Shown here: positions 26,044 to 35,482 of the stretch, in pieces
How the letters are laid out: every line of letters begins with the position of its first letter
How positions within the stretch are numbered: position 1 is the stretch's first letter
Assembly (NCBI GenBank): GCA_030681135.1
Contig: JAUXXF010000019.1
Coordinates: 56,844 to 120,843, forward strand
Length of the DNA: 64,000 bases
Direction: 5' to 3'
DNA from: Chlamydiales bacterium
GTDB taxonomy: Bacteria; Chlamydiota; Chlamydiia; Chlamydiales; SM23-39
The notes under the pieces: generated by a model
The model's input: only the letters and a program-made list of their open reading frames with translations
What the model was told of the DNA's origin: nothing
Database searches by the model: none
Translations under genes and position numbers: made by a program

Positions 26044-26499
26044 ATGATTACGTTATCGCAATTACAAAACACTTCTCGTCCTAAGAAGAAAGTGCAGCGC
26101 GTTGGTCGAGGCATTGGTTCAGGACGTGGAAAAACTTCTGGTCGAGGAGAAAAGGGAGATGGATCCCGCTCTGGATATAAGCGCCGTTATGGATATGAAG
26201 GGGGACAAGTACCTCTTTATCGCAAATTGCCTATTCGAGGTTTTACCAGAGGCCGATTTGAGAAACCTTCTCAGGCTATTTCTTTTGCCTTGATTGAGGA
26301 GTTCTTTCAAGATGGAGATGTGGTGAACATGGAAACTTTGCGAGAAAAAGGACTCATTCATCGACGTCTTCCAGCTGGCATTAAACTGCTCGCTAGCGGA
26401 GAGCTGACAAAGAAAGTAAAGATTGAGCTGCATGCGATCTCAGCGGCAGCTAAACAAAAATTGGAAGAAAAACAGATCTCCTTTACCCTAGTAGAATAG
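26044..26499 (+). CDS. rplO: 50S ribosomal protein L15
   Basis: 151 residues; the glycine/arginine-rich N-terminus ([20 protein letters not shown]) and the RKLPIRGF motif identify L15. It is followed after 11 bases by secY, the normal order. Confidence 0.96.
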   Translation: MITLSQLQNTSRPKKKVQRVGRGIGSGRGKTSGRGEKGDGSRSGYKRRYGYEGGQVPLYRKLPIRGFTRGRFEKPSQAISFALIEEFFQDGDVVNMETLREKGLIHRRLPAGIKLLASGELTKKVKIELHAISAAAKQKLEEKQISFTLVE

Positions 26500-26510
26500 G
26501 AAGGATATTC

Positions 26511-27881
26511 ATGATCGAACCGATCAAACGTGTATTTGGTATCCCTGAGTTAAAAGCAAAAATCTTTGTTACATTGATTTTGCTGGCTGTCTGCCGAATC
26601 GGCGCTTACATCCCGGTTCCAGGGATTCATGCAGATGCAGTGATCAACCTGTTTAAATTTGCTACTGGGGGAGGACAAAACCTTTTCCAGTTGGTAGATA
26701 TATTTTCAGGGGGAGCATTTGCAAAAATGACCGTATTGGCTCTCGGAGTCATGCCTTATATTACGGCTTCGATCGTGATGCAAGTGTTGATTGCTCTGAT
26801 CCCTTCTTTGCAAAGAGAAGTCAGAGAGAGCCCTGACCAAGGAAAACGAAAACTTTCTAAATGGACCCGGTTGGCAACGTTGCTTTTAGCTCTTTTTCAG
26901 TCGGGCTTCCTTGCAAACCATGCTCTTTCTGTCAATAAGATGAGCCCGGGCATTGTTGTTTCTGAACTCTTGGACGTACAAGTTTTTGGAATTTCTTGGC
27001 TCTTTTATTTGACTGTGATGTTTGCGATGACGAGCGGAACATTATTTTTGATGTGGATTGGAGAGCAGATTTCTGAAAAAGGAATTGGCAACGGGATTAG
27101 TTTAATTATTGCTGTTGGCATTGTCTCTTCTTTCCCAAGCACTGTCGGAACGATTATTCAACAACTGAATTTGGGATCTCAAGATCCAGGGCAGTTAAAC
27201 TTTGTGACCTTATTAGTTTTGTGCGCTTTATTTGTCCTCATTACTATTGGGACCATTTTGGTGATCCAAGGTCAAAGAAAAATTCCTTTGCAATATGCGC
27301 GTCGAATCGTAGGACGCCATGAAGTACAAGGAGGAACCTCCCATATTCCTTTGAAGATCAATTATGCAGGCGTAATTCCTGTAATTTTTGCAAGTACTTT
27401 TTTGATGTTTCCTGCGACAATTGGGCAGTTTCTTGGAAAAAATACATGGCTTGGTCAATTTTCCGCCTATATTCTTCCAGGGACATGGGTTCATACGTTT
27501 ACCTATGTAGTTCTTATCCTCTTTTTTACCTACTTTTGGACGGCCACTCAATTTAAACCTGAGCAGATCGCTTCCGATATGAAGAAAAATGGAGCCTTTA
27601 TTCCAGGGATAAGACAAGGAAGACCTACTCAAGATTATCTTGAATCGACTATGAGCCGGATTACTTTGGCGGGTGCTATTTTCTTAGCAATCATCGCCAT
27701 TTTGCCGACGCTTGTGGGTCGTTTGATGGGAGTAGATGCGAATATTAGCCAATTTTTTGGAGGAACCTCCCTCTTGATTTTGGTTGGGGTGATTTTGGAT
27801 ACAACCAAACAAGTTGAGTCTCATTTGCTTATGAAAAGATATGATGGTTTTATGGCAAAAGGCAGACTTAGAGGGCGCTAA
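26511..27881 (+). CDS. secY: Preprotein translocase subunit SecY
   Basis: 456-residue channel subunit of the Sec translocase with about ten membrane helices. The plug-region sequence [18 protein letters not shown], the [11 protein letters not shown] helix and the cytosolic loop [16 protein letters not shown] match SecY signatures. It is co-transcribed with the ribosomal genes as in most bacteria. adk, infA and rpmJ, often next, are absent; rpsM follows after 63 bases, a gap that may contain a weak secondary promoter. Confidence 0.97.
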   Translation: MIEPIKRVFGIPELKAKIFVTLILLAVCRIGAYIPVPGIHADAVINLFKFATGGGQNLFQLVDIFSGGAFAKMTVLALGVMPYITASIVMQVLIALIPSLQREVRESPDQGKRKLSKWTRLATLLLALFQSGFLANHALSVNKMSPGIVVSELLDVQVFGISWLFYLTVMFAMTSGTLFLMWIGEQISEKGIGNGISLIIAVGIVSSFPSTVGTIIQQLNLGSQDPGQLNFVTLLVLCALFVLITIGTILVIQGQRKIPLQYARRIVGRHEVQGGTSHIPLKINYAGVIPVIFASTFLMFPATIGQFLGKNTWLGQFSAYILPGTWVHTFTYVVLILFFTYFWTATQFKPEQIASDMKKNGAFIPGIRQGRPTQDYLESTMSRITLAGAIFLAIIAILPTLVGRLMGVDANISQFFGGTSLLILVGVILDTTKQVESHLLMKRYDGFMAKGRLRGR

Positions 27882-27944
27882 GCTTGCAGACTTAAGGGTT
27901 TGTGTGGTATTTTATAGACTGTTAAAAATGAAAAGGATGAAATC

Positions 27945-28313
27945 ATGGCTAGAGTCATAGGGATAGATATTCCGGACAATAAGCGATTAGAAGTAAGCTT
28001 GACTTATATTTATGGAGTTGGCCGAAAGCTATCAAATGAAATTATTGATAAGTTAGGATTGAACAAGAACATGCGCGCTCGCGAGCTCAATGAAGAGCAA
28101 ATTGCGAAGTTGAATGCAGTATTGCAATCTGAGTATACGGTAGAGGGTGATCTTCGCCGTCAAGTTCAAAATAACATTAAACGGTTGATTGGCATTCATT
28201 GTTATCGCGGTCAGCGTCATCGTTTGGGACTGCCAGTTCGCGGTCAAAGAACGAAAACGAATTCTCGTACGCGTAAAGGCAAGAGAAAAACCGTTGCTAA
28301 CAAGAAAATCTAA
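27945..28313 (+). CDS. rpsM: 30S ribosomal protein S13
   Basis: 122 residues; [20 protein letters not shown], and the C-terminal [20 protein letters not shown] identify S13, which contacts P-site tRNA and the 50S subunit. AAAAGGATGAAATC precedes the ATG. Confidence 0.97.
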   Translation: MARVIGIDIPDNKRLEVSLTYIYGVGRKLSNEIIDKLGLNKNMRARELNEEQIAKLNAVLQSEYTVEGDLRRQVQNNIKRLIGIHCYRGQRHRLGLPVRGQRTKTNSRTRKGKRKTVANKKI

Positions 28314-28334
28314 AGGATAGAGGAGAATTGACCC

Positions 28335-28751
28335 TTGGCTAAGCAAGAACAAAAAGCGCCTCCCAAAAAAGCAGGCGTGCGCGTAAAGAAAAAAATGCAA
28401 CGTACAGTTCCAACAGGAATTGTTTACGTAAAGGCTACATTTAATAATACGATCATCTCTATTACAGATCTTGCAGGAAATGTGATCTCATGGTCCTCAG
28501 CAGGAAAGGCGAATTTTTCAGGTTCTCGTAAGTCTTCCGCGTTCGCAGCAACAGTGGCTGCACAGAATGCCGCGAAAGAGGCGATGTCTGTCGGGATGAG
28601 AGAGTGCGAAGTGAATTTAAATGGTCCTGGTGCTGGTCGCGAATCAGCTGTTCGAGGACTGCAAAGTGCAGGGATGGCAATTACTGTGATCCACGATAGA
28701 ACTCCTGTGCCGCACAATGGCTGCAGGCCGCGTAAGAGAAGACGAGTATAA
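28335..28751 (+). CDS. rpsK: 30S ribosomal protein S11
   Basis: 138 residues; [36 protein letters not shown] and the basic end [14 protein letters not shown] identify S11. The start is a TTG ([10 protein letters not shown] region) behind AGAGGAGAATTG; no ATG fits the family N-terminus. rpsD, usually next, is missing and rpoA follows. Confidence 0.96.
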   Translation: MAKQEQKAPPKKAGVRVKKKMQRTVPTGIVYVKATFNNTIISITDLAGNVISWSSAGKANFSGSRKSSAFAATVAAQNAAKEAMSVGMRECEVNLNGPGAGRESAVRGLQSAGMAITVIHDRTPVPHNGCRPRKRRRV

Positions 28752-28778
28752 ACAACGTTTGATGAGAGGAGTGCTAAC

Positions 28779-29876
28779 ATGCCTGTGAAGTATGGCAAGT
28801 TTGAAATGCCAGATAAAATCAAGTTAGATGAAGCGAGCCAAACAAGCACGTTTGCCCGTTTTGTGATAGAGCCGTTCGAGCGGGGATTTGGCCATACTAT
28901 TGGCAATGCATTGCGAAGGATCATGTTAGCTTCTTTAGAGGCTCCAGCTATTCTTTCCATTCGCATTGAAGGCGTTCCCCATGAGTATATGGCAGTAGAG
29001 GGAGTCATTCAAGATATGACTCATATTATCTTGAATTTGAAAGGAGCTTTGCTCCGTAAGGTAGTTTTAAGCGATGATGCTCACCCTCGAGATATTAAGA
29101 CGGTGACAAAGATGCTTGAAGTGACAGATGAGATGTTGGAAAAAGCAGGTGGCGCTTATAAAGTGACTTTGAAGGATTTGCTTGCCCAGTCTGAGTTCGA
29201 GATGGTAAATCCTGATCATCATTTGTTCACTGTGACCAAACCAATGATTAAGCGAGTGGATTTGCGCATTGGTTCAGATCGCGGTTATGTGCCTTCTGAG
29301 CGTCATGTGTTCGAGCGTCAAGTAGATGAAATTGTCATTGATTCTTGTTTTTCCCCTGTCCGCTTAGTGAATTACTATGTAGAAAATACCCGTGTAGGAC
29401 AAGATACCGATTTTGATCGTTTGATCCTTGAGATCACGACCGATGGCAGGGTTTCTCCTGTTGAAGCGCTGACATTTGCAGCACAGATCGGCATTTTACA
29501 TTTCCAAGTCTTTGATCTTGTGAAGACTCACATGGTATATTTTGATAAAGGTGAAGCGCAAAGCAATCGGGATCGCGATGAGATTCTTCAAAAATTAGCG
29601 CTTCGCATCAATGAAATTGAACTTTCGGTTCGTTCGACGAATTGTTTAGTCAATGCAAGTATTGAGACGATTGGCGAATTAGTTGTGATGTCTGAAACAG
29701 AAATGTTGAAATATCGTAACTTTGGCAAAAAATCCTTGACGGAGATTAAGCAAAAACTCGATGAGTTAAGCTTGTCTTTGGGTATGGATTTAGCGCGATT
29801 TGGAATTAATCGAGACAATATTAAAACAGTTATTCAAAATTACAATTTAGAAAAATTAGGCAACGTAGAAGTATGA
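28779..29876 (+). CDS. rpoA: RNA polymerase alpha subunit
   Basis: 365 residues. The N-terminal dimerisation domain has [20 protein letters not shown] and VEDT-like [18 protein letters not shown]; the C-terminal domain, which binds UP elements and activators, has [20 protein letters not shown] and [18 protein letters not shown] longer linker and C-terminal extension than E. coli (329 residues) agree with chlamydial RpoA. Its stop overlaps the rplQ start (ATGA). Confidence 0.98.
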   Translation: MPVKYGKFEMPDKIKLDEASQTSTFARFVIEPFERGFGHTIGNALRRIMLASLEAPAILSIRIEGVPHEYMAVEGVIQDMTHIILNLKGALLRKVVLSDDAHPRDIKTVTKMLEVTDEMLEKAGGAYKVTLKDLLAQSEFEMVNPDHHLFTVTKPMIKRVDLRIGSDRGYVPSERHVFERQVDEIVIDSCFSPVRLVNYYVENTRVGQDTDFDRLILEITTDGRVSPVEALTFAAQIGILHFQVFDLVKTHMVYFDKGEAQSNRDRDEILQKLALRINEIELSVRSTNCLVNASIETIGELVVMSETEMLKYRNFGKKSLTEIKQKLDELSLSLGMDLARFGINRDNIKTVIQNYNLEKLGNVEV

Positions 29877-30298
29877 GACACGGAAAGCATACATTTAAAG
29901 TTGGTCGGACAGGCTCTCATCGCCGTTGTATGCTGGCCAATATGTTAAAATCTTTAATTGAGAACGATCGAATTATGACGACGGTTGTGAAAGCGAAAGA
30001 ACTTCGCCGTCATGCAGATCGTTTGATTACGATGGCTAAGAAAGGGACATTGGCGGCTCGAAGAAACGCAATTGCGGATCTAATGGTCTCTTTTAATCCT
30101 TTGACACCGAAAGAAGCCAGAGAGGCAAAAAAAGGTGATACAAGTAGTTATTCAAGAGATCGTCTTGTCATCCAGAAATTGTTTGGTGAGCTCAAAGATC
30201 GCTTTACTACACGTCAAGGTGGCTATACCCGTATTATTCGTGCGGGGGATCGTGTAGGTGATAGCGCTCCTACTTGTTATATTGAGTATCTGCAATAG
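29873..30298 (+). CDS. rplQ: 50S ribosomal protein L17
   Basis: 141 residues; [20 protein letters not shown] and the C-terminal [18 protein letters not shown] identify L17. It is the last gene of the long ribosomal operon; a hairpin follows about 27 bases downstream. Confidence 0.97.
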   Translation: MRHGKHTFKVGRTGSHRRCMLANMLKSLIENDRIMTTVVKAKELRRHADRLITMAKKGTLAARRNAIADLMVSFNPLTPKEAREAKKGDTSSYSRDRLVIQKLFGELKDRFTTRQGGYTRIIRAGDRVGDSAPTCYIEYLQ

Positions 30299-30324
30299 TT
30301 TGTAGAAAATTCACCACAAGGTAC

Positions 30325-30363
30325 ACAAGAGCCCACAGAGAGATTTTCTTTGTGAGCTCTTGT
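30325..30363 (+). terminator. Hairpin after rplQ
   Basis: ACAAGAGC (30325-30332) pairs with GCTCTTGT (30356-30363), with further pairing inside (CACA with TGTG). No long T-run follows, so it may be a 3' processing stem rather than a classical terminator. Confidence 0.5.
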
Positions 30364-30400
30364 AGCCTATCTTAGATTTAATTTTCATCGATTTTAGGGC

Positions 30401-30429
30401 TTTACACTCGTTAAAGATTTGGATATACT
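30401..30429 (+). promoter_or_regulatory. gapA promoter
   Basis: TTTACA (30401-30406) and TATACT (30424-30429) are separated by 17 bases, a near-consensus sigma-70 promoter 24 bases ahead of the gapA start. Confidence 0.65.
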
Positions 30430-30452
30430 CCTCTTCTTTTGGGGAGTGGGTT

Positions 30453-31466
30453 ATGGTCAAACGAATCGCGATCAATGGGTTCGGTCGAATAGGCCGTCTG
30501 GTTTTGCGCAGATCTTTTAAACATACAAATATCCAAGTCGTAGCCGTTAACGATTTAGTTCCCGCAGATAATTTAGCCTATTTGTTTAAGTATGATACGG
30601 TTCATGGGAAATTCCCTCATGCTGTTCATGCAGAAGAGGGGAAGCTGATTATTGAAGGTAGAGAGATCGTTGTAACAGCAGAAAAAGATCCTACTCAGCT
30701 TCCATGGAAAGATTTAAATATTGATTATGTGGTAGAAGCCACAGGCCGCTACACCCAGAAGCAAGAAGCGGCGAAGCATATCACTGCGGGCGCCAAGAGG
30801 GTTTTGATTTCAGCCCCTGGGAAAGATGATGTTCCTACGTATGTGATGGGAGTAAACCATACGAAATACAATCCAGAGTCAGATGTAGTTTTATGCAATG
30901 CATCTTGTACTACGAATTGTTTAGCTCCTTTATGTAAAGTTCTTTTGGACTCTTTTGGTATTGAAGAAGGTTTGATGACTACGGTCCATTCTTTGACTGC
31001 AAGTCAACCTTCTGTTGACGGGCCATCCCATAAAGATTGGCGTGGGGGAAGGGCTGCAAGTCTCAATATTATCCCTGCGTCTACAGGAGCTGCGAAAGCG
31101 GTCTCTTTGTGTCTGCCTGAGTTAAAAGGAAAGCTGACAGGAATGGCTTTTCGAGTCCCTACTCCGGATGTATCAGTTGTTGATTTGACTGTTAGATTGT
31201 CTCGCGATACATCTTATGAAGAAATTAGTCATGCCATGGATGCGGCAGCGAATACTCATTTGAAAGGCATCTTGGCGACGACGAGTGAACAGTTAGTTTC
31301 GTCTGATTTTATTGGCAGCACCTATTCTTGTGTGTTCGATAAATTAGCGGGAATAGCGTTGAATCGTCGATTTTTTAAATTAATTGCATGGTATGACAAT
31401 GAGCTGGGGTATTCGCAGCGTGTTGTCGACCTGTTAGAGTACATGGCCTCGCAAGAGAAAACCTGA
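30453..31466 (+). CDS. gapA: Glyceraldehyde-3-phosphate dehydrogenase
   Basis: Glycolytic NAD-dependent enzyme, 337 residues. The dinucleotide-binding start [15 protein letters not shown] and the catalytic cysteine motif [11 protein letters not shown] are intact, as is the C-terminal [15 protein letters not shown]. It has its own promoter and lies directly after the ribosomal operon, as CT505 does in Chlamydia. With UhpC at the other end of the window it supports glycolysis fed by host sugar phosphates. Confidence 0.98.
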   Translation: MVKRIAINGFGRIGRLVLRRSFKHTNIQVVAVNDLVPADNLAYLFKYDTVHGKFPHAVHAEEGKLIIEGREIVVTAEKDPTQLPWKDLNIDYVVEATGRYTQKQEAAKHITAGAKRVLISAPGKDDVPTYVMGVNHTKYNPESDVVLCNASCTTNCLAPLCKVLLDSFGIEEGLMTTVHSLTASQPSVDGPSHKDWRGGRAASLNIIPASTGAAKAVSLCLPELKGKLTGMAFRVPTPDVSVVDLTVRLSRDTSYEEISHAMDAAANTHLKGILATTSEQLVSSDFIGSTYSCVFDKLAGIALNRRFFKLIAWYDNELGYSQRVVDLLEYMASQEKT

Positions 31467-31505
31467 GTTTTATGTGCCATGTGCTTATTATGAACCTTTA
31501 AAATA

Positions 31506-32243
31506 ATGGAAAATATAGTGAATTTTACTCGAGAACCTATTGTTGAAACGGTGATTACTCCTCGCGACGGATGCAAGCTTGTTATTCGTAGCAGCAAGAG
31601 TAATGGCCAAGAAGATTATTTTGTTGATGCTGTGGAAGTTGTCTCTTTTGGACATTCTTTCTTTTTTCGTTCTTTAGAGCGGCCGAAGGCTTTTTTGGTG
31701 CCGATGAGCGATTATGAAGTATTAGAGCTTAAAGAAACTAGAATGGTGCTGAAGAACGCATCGCCGGAGAAGGCGATCAAAATTGGTGGAGGCCGCGAGG
31801 CTGCGCCAGCTCGTCATCACCGAGAAGCTCCAGAAGAAAAGAAGGAAGAAAAGAAAGAAGAAGTTGAGGCTACTGGAGTCTTACCGGTAGCTCCTGGAGA
31901 TCGCAAACGTGATAAAAGGCGACGTGGGCGTAGATCTGGCCGTGATCGTCATGAGTTGATGCATGAAGCGCGTCCGAAGGGCGAAGAGGCTCCAGAGGGC
32001 AAGGAGATTGATGAGACGGAGCAGGTTCGAGAAGAGCCAGGGGCGCCTTCATTTATCTCCAAGTTATTTCCTCCTCCTCCGACGCTTATTAAAGAAACTT
32101 TGAGTCGCTATAAGACTGCTGAGATTGTGGAGCAAGACATTTTTGTGCCGCCTCCTGTAGAAGAAAAAGCTCCGCATCATTATGACGAGTCTATTTTCGA
32201 TCATCCTGTTTCAGGAGAAGAGTCTCAAACAGAAGAAGAATAA
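31506..32243 (+). CDS. Conserved chlamydial protein (CT504 position), highly charged
   Basis: 245 residues in two parts. The first 90 or so form a compact domain (ETVITPRDGCKLVIRSSKSN, then FFVDAVEVVSFGHSFFFRSL-like beta segments); the rest is low-complexity and charged, with EEKKEEKKEE and a basic patch DRKRDKRRRGRRSGRDR that could bind nucleic acid or the ribosome. It follows gapA by 39 bases, as CT504 follows CT505. Function is unknown. A clear intrinsic terminator ends the unit. Confidence 0.78.
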   Translation: MENIVNFTREPIVETVITPRDGCKLVIRSSKSNGQEDYFVDAVEVVSFGHSFFFRSLERPKAFLVPMSDYEVLELKETRMVLKNASPEKAIKIGGGREAAPARHHREAPEEKKEEKKEEVEATGVLPVAPGDRKRDKRRRGRRSGRDRHELMHEARPKGEEAPEGKEIDETEQVREEPGAPSFISKLFPPPPTLIKETLSRYKTAEIVEQDIFVPPPVEEKAPHHYDESIFDHPVSGEESQTEEE

Positions 32244-32255
32244 AAAAAGATTTTT

Positions 32256-32280
32256 AAGGGAACTCGTTAAGTTCCCTTTT
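32256..32280 (+). terminator. Intrinsic terminator
   Basis: AAGGGAAC (32256-32263) and GTTCCCTT (32271-32278) form a stem followed by T's. It closes the gapA unit. Confidence 0.85.
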
Positions 32281-32286
32281 TCACTC

Positions 32287-32315
32287 TTGTCTATTTTAGA
32301 GTAGTTGGCTATAAT
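32287..32315 (+). promoter_or_regulatory. tRNA-Leu promoter
   Basis: TTGTCT (32287-32292), a 17-base spacer and the perfect -10 TATAAT (32310-32315) lie 12 bases before the mature tRNA 5' end. Confidence 0.75.
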
Positions 32316-32327
32316 CTTTTTCTTTCT

Positions 32328-32410
32328 GCTTGGATGGTGGAACGGTAGACACTGGGGACTTAAAATCCCCTGGGAGCAATCCCGTGAGAGTTCGAATCTC
32401 TCTCCGAGCA
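32328..32410 (+). tRNA. tRNA-Leu (anticodon UAA)
   Basis: An 83-base class II tRNA. Acceptor stem GCTTGGA pairs with TCCGAGC with one G-T pair and A as discriminator. Anticodon stem GGGGA/TCCCC surrounds the loop CTTAAAA, giving anticodon TAA (reads UUA). The variable arm is long, as in leucine tRNAs (GGGAGCAATCCC). The T arm is GAGAG-TTCGAAT-CTCTC. CCA is not encoded. Promoter and terminator flank it. Confidence 0.95.
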
Positions 32411-32421
32411 TGCCAAACCGC

Positions 32422-32464
32422 GAGAAGGTGAGCCCTTGAACAAGGCTTAGTTACCTTCTCTTTT
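32422..32464 (+). terminator. Terminator after tRNA-Leu
   Basis: GAGAAGGT (32422-32429) pairs with ACCTTCTC (32453-32460), with an inner stem AGCC-CTTG/CAAG-GCT, followed by TTTT. Confidence 0.85.
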
Positions 32465-32468
32465 AAAG

Positions 32469-32494
32469 AGCTTAAGCCAGCAATGGCTTAAGCT
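32469..32494. terminator. Second hairpin upstream of the CPBP gene
   Basis: AGCTTAAGCC (32469-32478) and GGCTTAAGCT (32485-32494) form a perfect 10-base stem with a 6-base loop. It could be a backup terminator or a structure in the leader of the CPBP protease gene. Confidence 0.5.
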
Positions 32495-32502
32495 GCTTTA
32501 CT

Positions 32503-33228
32503 ATGTTTCTTTTTGCTGGAAACTTTATGCTTAACCTTGTTCATAAAAAACCTTATCTTTTTCTTTGGATTCTGTGCGTTTTGGGATCCCTCGCTACGAT
32601 TCCTTATCTTTTTTTCGCTGGCTTAATTCGTGTAGGTATGCCTATTTGGAAGATAGCTTTTCTCACAGCATTGAATTCCTCAGTATTATTTGGGTTAGTG
32701 TGTTGGCTTAGTTCTAAAATTTTGCCCAAAACCGATCTGACTCCTTTTAAGTCAGAAAATCCGATCCAGCGAATCGTTTGTCCTGGCATTTTTTCTGGCA
32801 TTTTTGTTGGTTTGGTTCTTTTTATTTTTGATAAAGTTTTTTTTTCTAGTTCTCTTCTTTCTGCTCAGCATCCTCCTTTTTGGGCTGGAGCAATTGCTTC
32901 AATCTATGGAGCTATCAATGAAGAAGTGTTTACCAGACTGTTTTTGCTTACATTGATTTATTTATTCTTAGGCAAGTGGTTTACAACTCGCAGAAGAGTT
33001 TTCCTTCTTTGGATTTCAACTTTTTTAGCTTCTTTACTCTTTGGGGCAGGCCATTTACCTGCTTTATTTAAACTCGCTCCTCCTTCGAGTTTTGAGATAG
33101 TTCGCGTTCTTTTTCTTAATGGAATTGCAGGAATCGTCTTTGGATGGCTTTATTGGTCTAGAGGGCTTTGGACGGCTATTTTAGCGCATTTTGTCACCGA
33201 TCTAATGATCCATGTGATTTTGATCTAG
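32503..33228 (+). CDS. CPBP family intramembrane metalloprotease
   Basis: 241 residues with about seven hydrophobic helices. The conserved motifs of the CPBP (Abi/CAAX protease and bacteriocin-processing) family are present: EE..R in AINEEVFTRLFLL, and FGAGHL supplying the histidine, with AILAHFVTDLMIH as the last motif. Roles of this family range from prenyl-protein processing to bacteriocin self-immunity; none can be assigned. It is the first gene after tRNA-Leu. An internal ATG at 32527 is an alternative start. Very rich in T and hydrophobic codons. Confidence 0.82.
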   Translation: MFLFAGNFMLNLVHKKPYLFLWILCVLGSLATIPYLFFAGLIRVGMPIWKIAFLTALNSSVLFGLVCWLSSKILPKTDLTPFKSENPIQRIVCPGIFSGIFVGLVLFIFDKVFFSSSLLSAQHPPFWAGAIASIYGAINEEVFTRLFLLTLIYLFLGKWFTTRRRVFLLWISTFLASLLFGAGHLPALFKLAPPSSFEIVRVLFLNGIAGIVFGWLYWSRGLWTAILAHFVTDLMIHVILI

Positions 33229-33481
33229 AAGTATGTTTTTTACTTACCAAGAATAACAATTCTAGCGTTGGAAGGGGAGTCGCTAATCATTGTGCTGCCT
33301 TGTCTTGAGTGTGAAGAAAGTATGAACTACCTAGAAATCACTGGGTAAGGATAAGGCTATGAATGGCCTAGAGAGGGCGAATAAAATTTGTGCGCCTCCT
33401 AGCCATATCTGCAAATCTAAATTTAAAGGACTATATTTTTAAGTTCCCTTCCTTCTCTCTCGTATGTAATAAAGGTGCTCA

Positions 33482-33511
33482 TTGACTTTTAGTGAGTGCT
33501 TGTATTACATA
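33482..33511 (+). promoter_or_regulatory. Promoter/operator of the decayed abiEi copy
   Basis: TTGACT (33482-33487) and TACATA (33506-33511), 18 bases apart, end 7 bases before the ATG of the abiEi remnant, so the transcript would be leaderless. The inverted pair TATGTAATA (33463-33471) and TATTACATA (33503-33511) brackets it, matching the layout at the intact abiE promoter. Confidence 0.5.
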
Positions 33512-33518
33512 TACGAAT

Positions 33519-33652
33519 ATGAAAAGATCTAAGTATCAGTGTCTTATTGACAGCTTCTTAAAGAACCTATATTCAAGGCTAGTGAGGCCCGTTCTAGGGG
33601 GATTCCTCCTCGAATGCTGGCGTATCTCTGCAAAATGAGGAATGCAAGATGA
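33519..33652 (+). pseudogene. Truncated, frameshifted AbiEi antitoxin remnant
   Basis: An ATG at 33519 reads MKRSKYQ, then after a frameshift near 33560 the reading RSRGIPPRMLAYLCK appears before a TGA at 33650-33652. The intact AbiEi at 46242-46838 begins MIRSKYS and continues EEGIPPRMLAYFCEK with the same spacing, so this is the N-terminal winged-helix part of a second abiEi gene, broken off after about 40 codons. No AbiEii remnant follows; the next bases belong to the opposing gene. The rest of this gap (33229-33460) shows no gene I can support. Confidence 0.75.
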
Positions 33653-33657
33653 CAAGT

Positions 33658-34431
33658 CTAAGCCATCCATCTTTCAGATGCGTCGCCTACTCCATCCCAG
33701 GCCCTTTCTAAATACTGCTTTCGCAAGCGACCATCAGGCGTTTGTGTGACCATTGAATCGCAAATGCGTTGTAAGGATTTTTTTGCAAAATGGCTATTGG
33801 TATCTTGTTTGAATTGATCGAACATTTGTTGAGCGAGCTCTTTACACTCTTGTTCCCGATTACCTAGGATCGATTCGAGAGAGAAGGTGTGAAATTGCTG
33901 TGCACAGCTCTCTTCTTCTTGCGAGAGATCAATGGGAGAAGTGGGCATAGAGGTAAAGAAATACATTCGACGTGCTCGCGGCGGCTCTTGAGGGAGGACC
34001 AAATGGGTCACCATCTCTTGAAATCGTTTCATAGAGACTACATAAATCTTTTCGTCGGTAGGAGATCTGCGAAATATGCGGCCTGCATCAACACCTGAAG
34101 AGGCATAATCAGCGGGAGTATAATAGACAAACTTTTTGCCTTCTCGATCTTCAGCTCCCAGGACCAGAAAACATTTGGGTTCAAGGTCTTTGCGGACTGC
34201 ATTAGGCGCCCAACCAAAGACAACTTGACCGGCTACCTTATTTTTTAACTGAAAAGGAGCTTCAGAATAGAATTGAGGCCCCAATTTTGCAAAAACTACA
34301 AAAGGAGATGGTTCCAATTGATCTATAAGAGTCTGTATGGAATTCAAGCTAGAGTGAGATGTGATCGGAAAAGCATCCGAAACAAATAGCTGAACGTTTG
34401 AATGGAAAACGAAATGTGAAGGTGCTGTCAT
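33658..34431 (-). CDS. Unrecognised protein, possibly host-directed
   Basis: About 257 residues, not recognised. No signal peptide or membrane helix. The N-terminal half is rich in beta-type segments (APSHFVFHSNVQLFVSDAF, GQVVFGWAPN, KCFLVLGAEDREGKKFVYY) and the C-terminal half is helical and charged (REQECKELAQQMFDQFKQ, then DGRLRKQYLERAWDGVG). The start is placed at MTAPSHF because AAGGA lies nine bases upstream; the reading frame is open for 13 more codons. It lies between the abiEi remnant and a cupin gene in the variable segment, so it may be lineage-specific. No function is proposed. Confidence 0.6.
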   Translation of the reverse strand: MTAPSHFVFHSNVQLFVSDAFPITSHSSLNSIQTLIDQLEPSPFVVFAKLGPQFYSEAPFQLKNKVAGQVVFGWAPNAVRKDLEPKCFLVLGAEDREGKKFVYYTPADYASSGVDAGRIFRRSPTDEKIYVVSMKRFQEMVTHLVLPQEPPRARRMYFFTSMPTSPIDLSQEEESCAQQFHTFSLESILGNREQECKELAQQMFDQFKQDTNSHFAKKSLQRICDSMVTQTPDGRLRKQYLERAWDGVGDASERWMA

Positions 34432-34552
34432 ATTCAATGTCCTTAATGATAAAAGGAAATATTTTAGCATGCTTGGGAAAATTCGACAATAATAAAGCTG
34501 TTCATTAATCTAGAGGGGAAAAAAATGCGATAGCCTCATAGGATGTGAATTC

Positions 34553-34912
34553 ATGAACAAAGTTAATGTGAAGGAAAAGTTTAAATTATTTGACGAGTAT
34601 TGGAGTCCCAGAATTCTTGGAGAATTGAATGGGAATTATGTCAAAATCTTTAAAGCTAAAGGTGAATTTGTTTGGCATCAACACGAACATGAGGATGAAT
34701 TTTTTCTTGTCATTCAAGGTCAGTTGAAAATTAAGCTAAAGGATCGAGAAATTGTACTTAATGAAGGAGAATTTTTCATTGTTCCAAAAGGCACAGATCA
34801 TCTCCCTTATTCTGACAGTGAAGCATATGTTCTCCTTTTTGAACCTAAGCAAGTGCTTAATACTGGAAATGTCATTTCCGAAAAAACAGTGAAAAACCTT
34901 GAATCGCTGTAA
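34553..34912 (+). CDS. Small cupin-domain protein
   Basis: A 119-residue single-domain cupin. Motif 1 is WHQHEHEDEFFLVIQGQLKI, giving a His-x-His and Glu metal site; motif 2 is EGEFFIVPKGTDHLPYSD. Such small cupins bind a metal and act as isomerases, dioxygenases or sensors, or only bind ligands. It stands alone, 114 bases before a Nudix gene on the same strand. The stretch between them has no visible gene. Confidence 0.82.
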   Translation: MNKVNVKEKFKLFDEYWSPRILGELNGNYVKIFKAKGEFVWHQHEHEDEFFLVIQGQLKIKLKDREIVLNEGEFFIVPKGTDHLPYSDSEAYVLLFEPKQVLNTGNVISEKTVKNLESL

Positions 34913-35026
34913 AAGCTTCATTAGACTTCAGCGTATCGCAGGGTTGACTGATCTCGACACGACTGAGACAACAAAATCGAATGTCTGATAGACTAGAATC
35001 GTCTTAAGTATCAACAAATTTAGGTT

Positions 35027-35470
35027 ATGACAGAAGAATGTTTTCATTTAGGTGCTAAGGTCTTTCTTTGTAATCAGGAGAATGAAATTCTTCTCTTGGA
35101 AAAGCAGCATCGAATCAGAGGCATCTATTGGGATCTTCCAGGAGGTCGTCTTCAAAAAGGAGAAACTATCCTAGAAACTCTACGGAGGGAGGTCGAAGAG
35201 GAGACTGGGTTTGCGGGTCTTGTTGATGTAGTGCCTTTCGATATGATCCTGTCAAATATTCGTATTTCGACGAATATAGGTGAAGTTGGATTAATCTTAT
35301 CGATGTACCGCTGTCATATCGGCTCATCTTTCACCCCTCGATTAAGTCAGGAGCACACAAGCTTTGGGTGGTTTAAGTTTTCTGAAGCGACTGAATTGTT
35401 GAAAAACCAGTACCCAATATCTTTAGTAGAAAAAATTCTTCTGAGTGAAAAAACAATCAATATATTGTAA
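35027..35470 (+). CDS. Nudix hydrolase
   Basis: 147 residues with an intact Nudix box: GGRLQKGETILETLRREVEE followed by ETGF (Gx5Ex7REUxEExGU). It hydrolyses some nucleoside diphosphate-linked compound, possibly a damaged or non-canonical nucleotide; the substrate cannot be read from the box. It ends 12 bases before a second, broken Nudix gene, which suggests a tandem pair acquired together. Confidence 0.88.
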   Translation: MTEECFHLGAKVFLCNQENEILLLEKQHRIRGIYWDLPGGRLQKGETILETLRREVEEETGFAGLVDVVPFDMILSNIRISTNIGEVGLILSMYRCHIGSSFTPRLSQEHTSFGWFKFSEATELLKNQYPISLVEKILLSEKTINIL

Positions 35471-35482
35471 AGGCGGTTTTTT

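Noticed and set aside
28424..29008. 194-codon minus-strand ORF over rpsK and rpoA
   Set aside because: Shadow frame of two certain genes.
33351..33440. Possible 27-codon ORF (MNGLERANKIC start) before the abiEi remnant
   Set aside because: Too short, no family, and lying in decayed sequence; GGATAAGG upstream is not enough.
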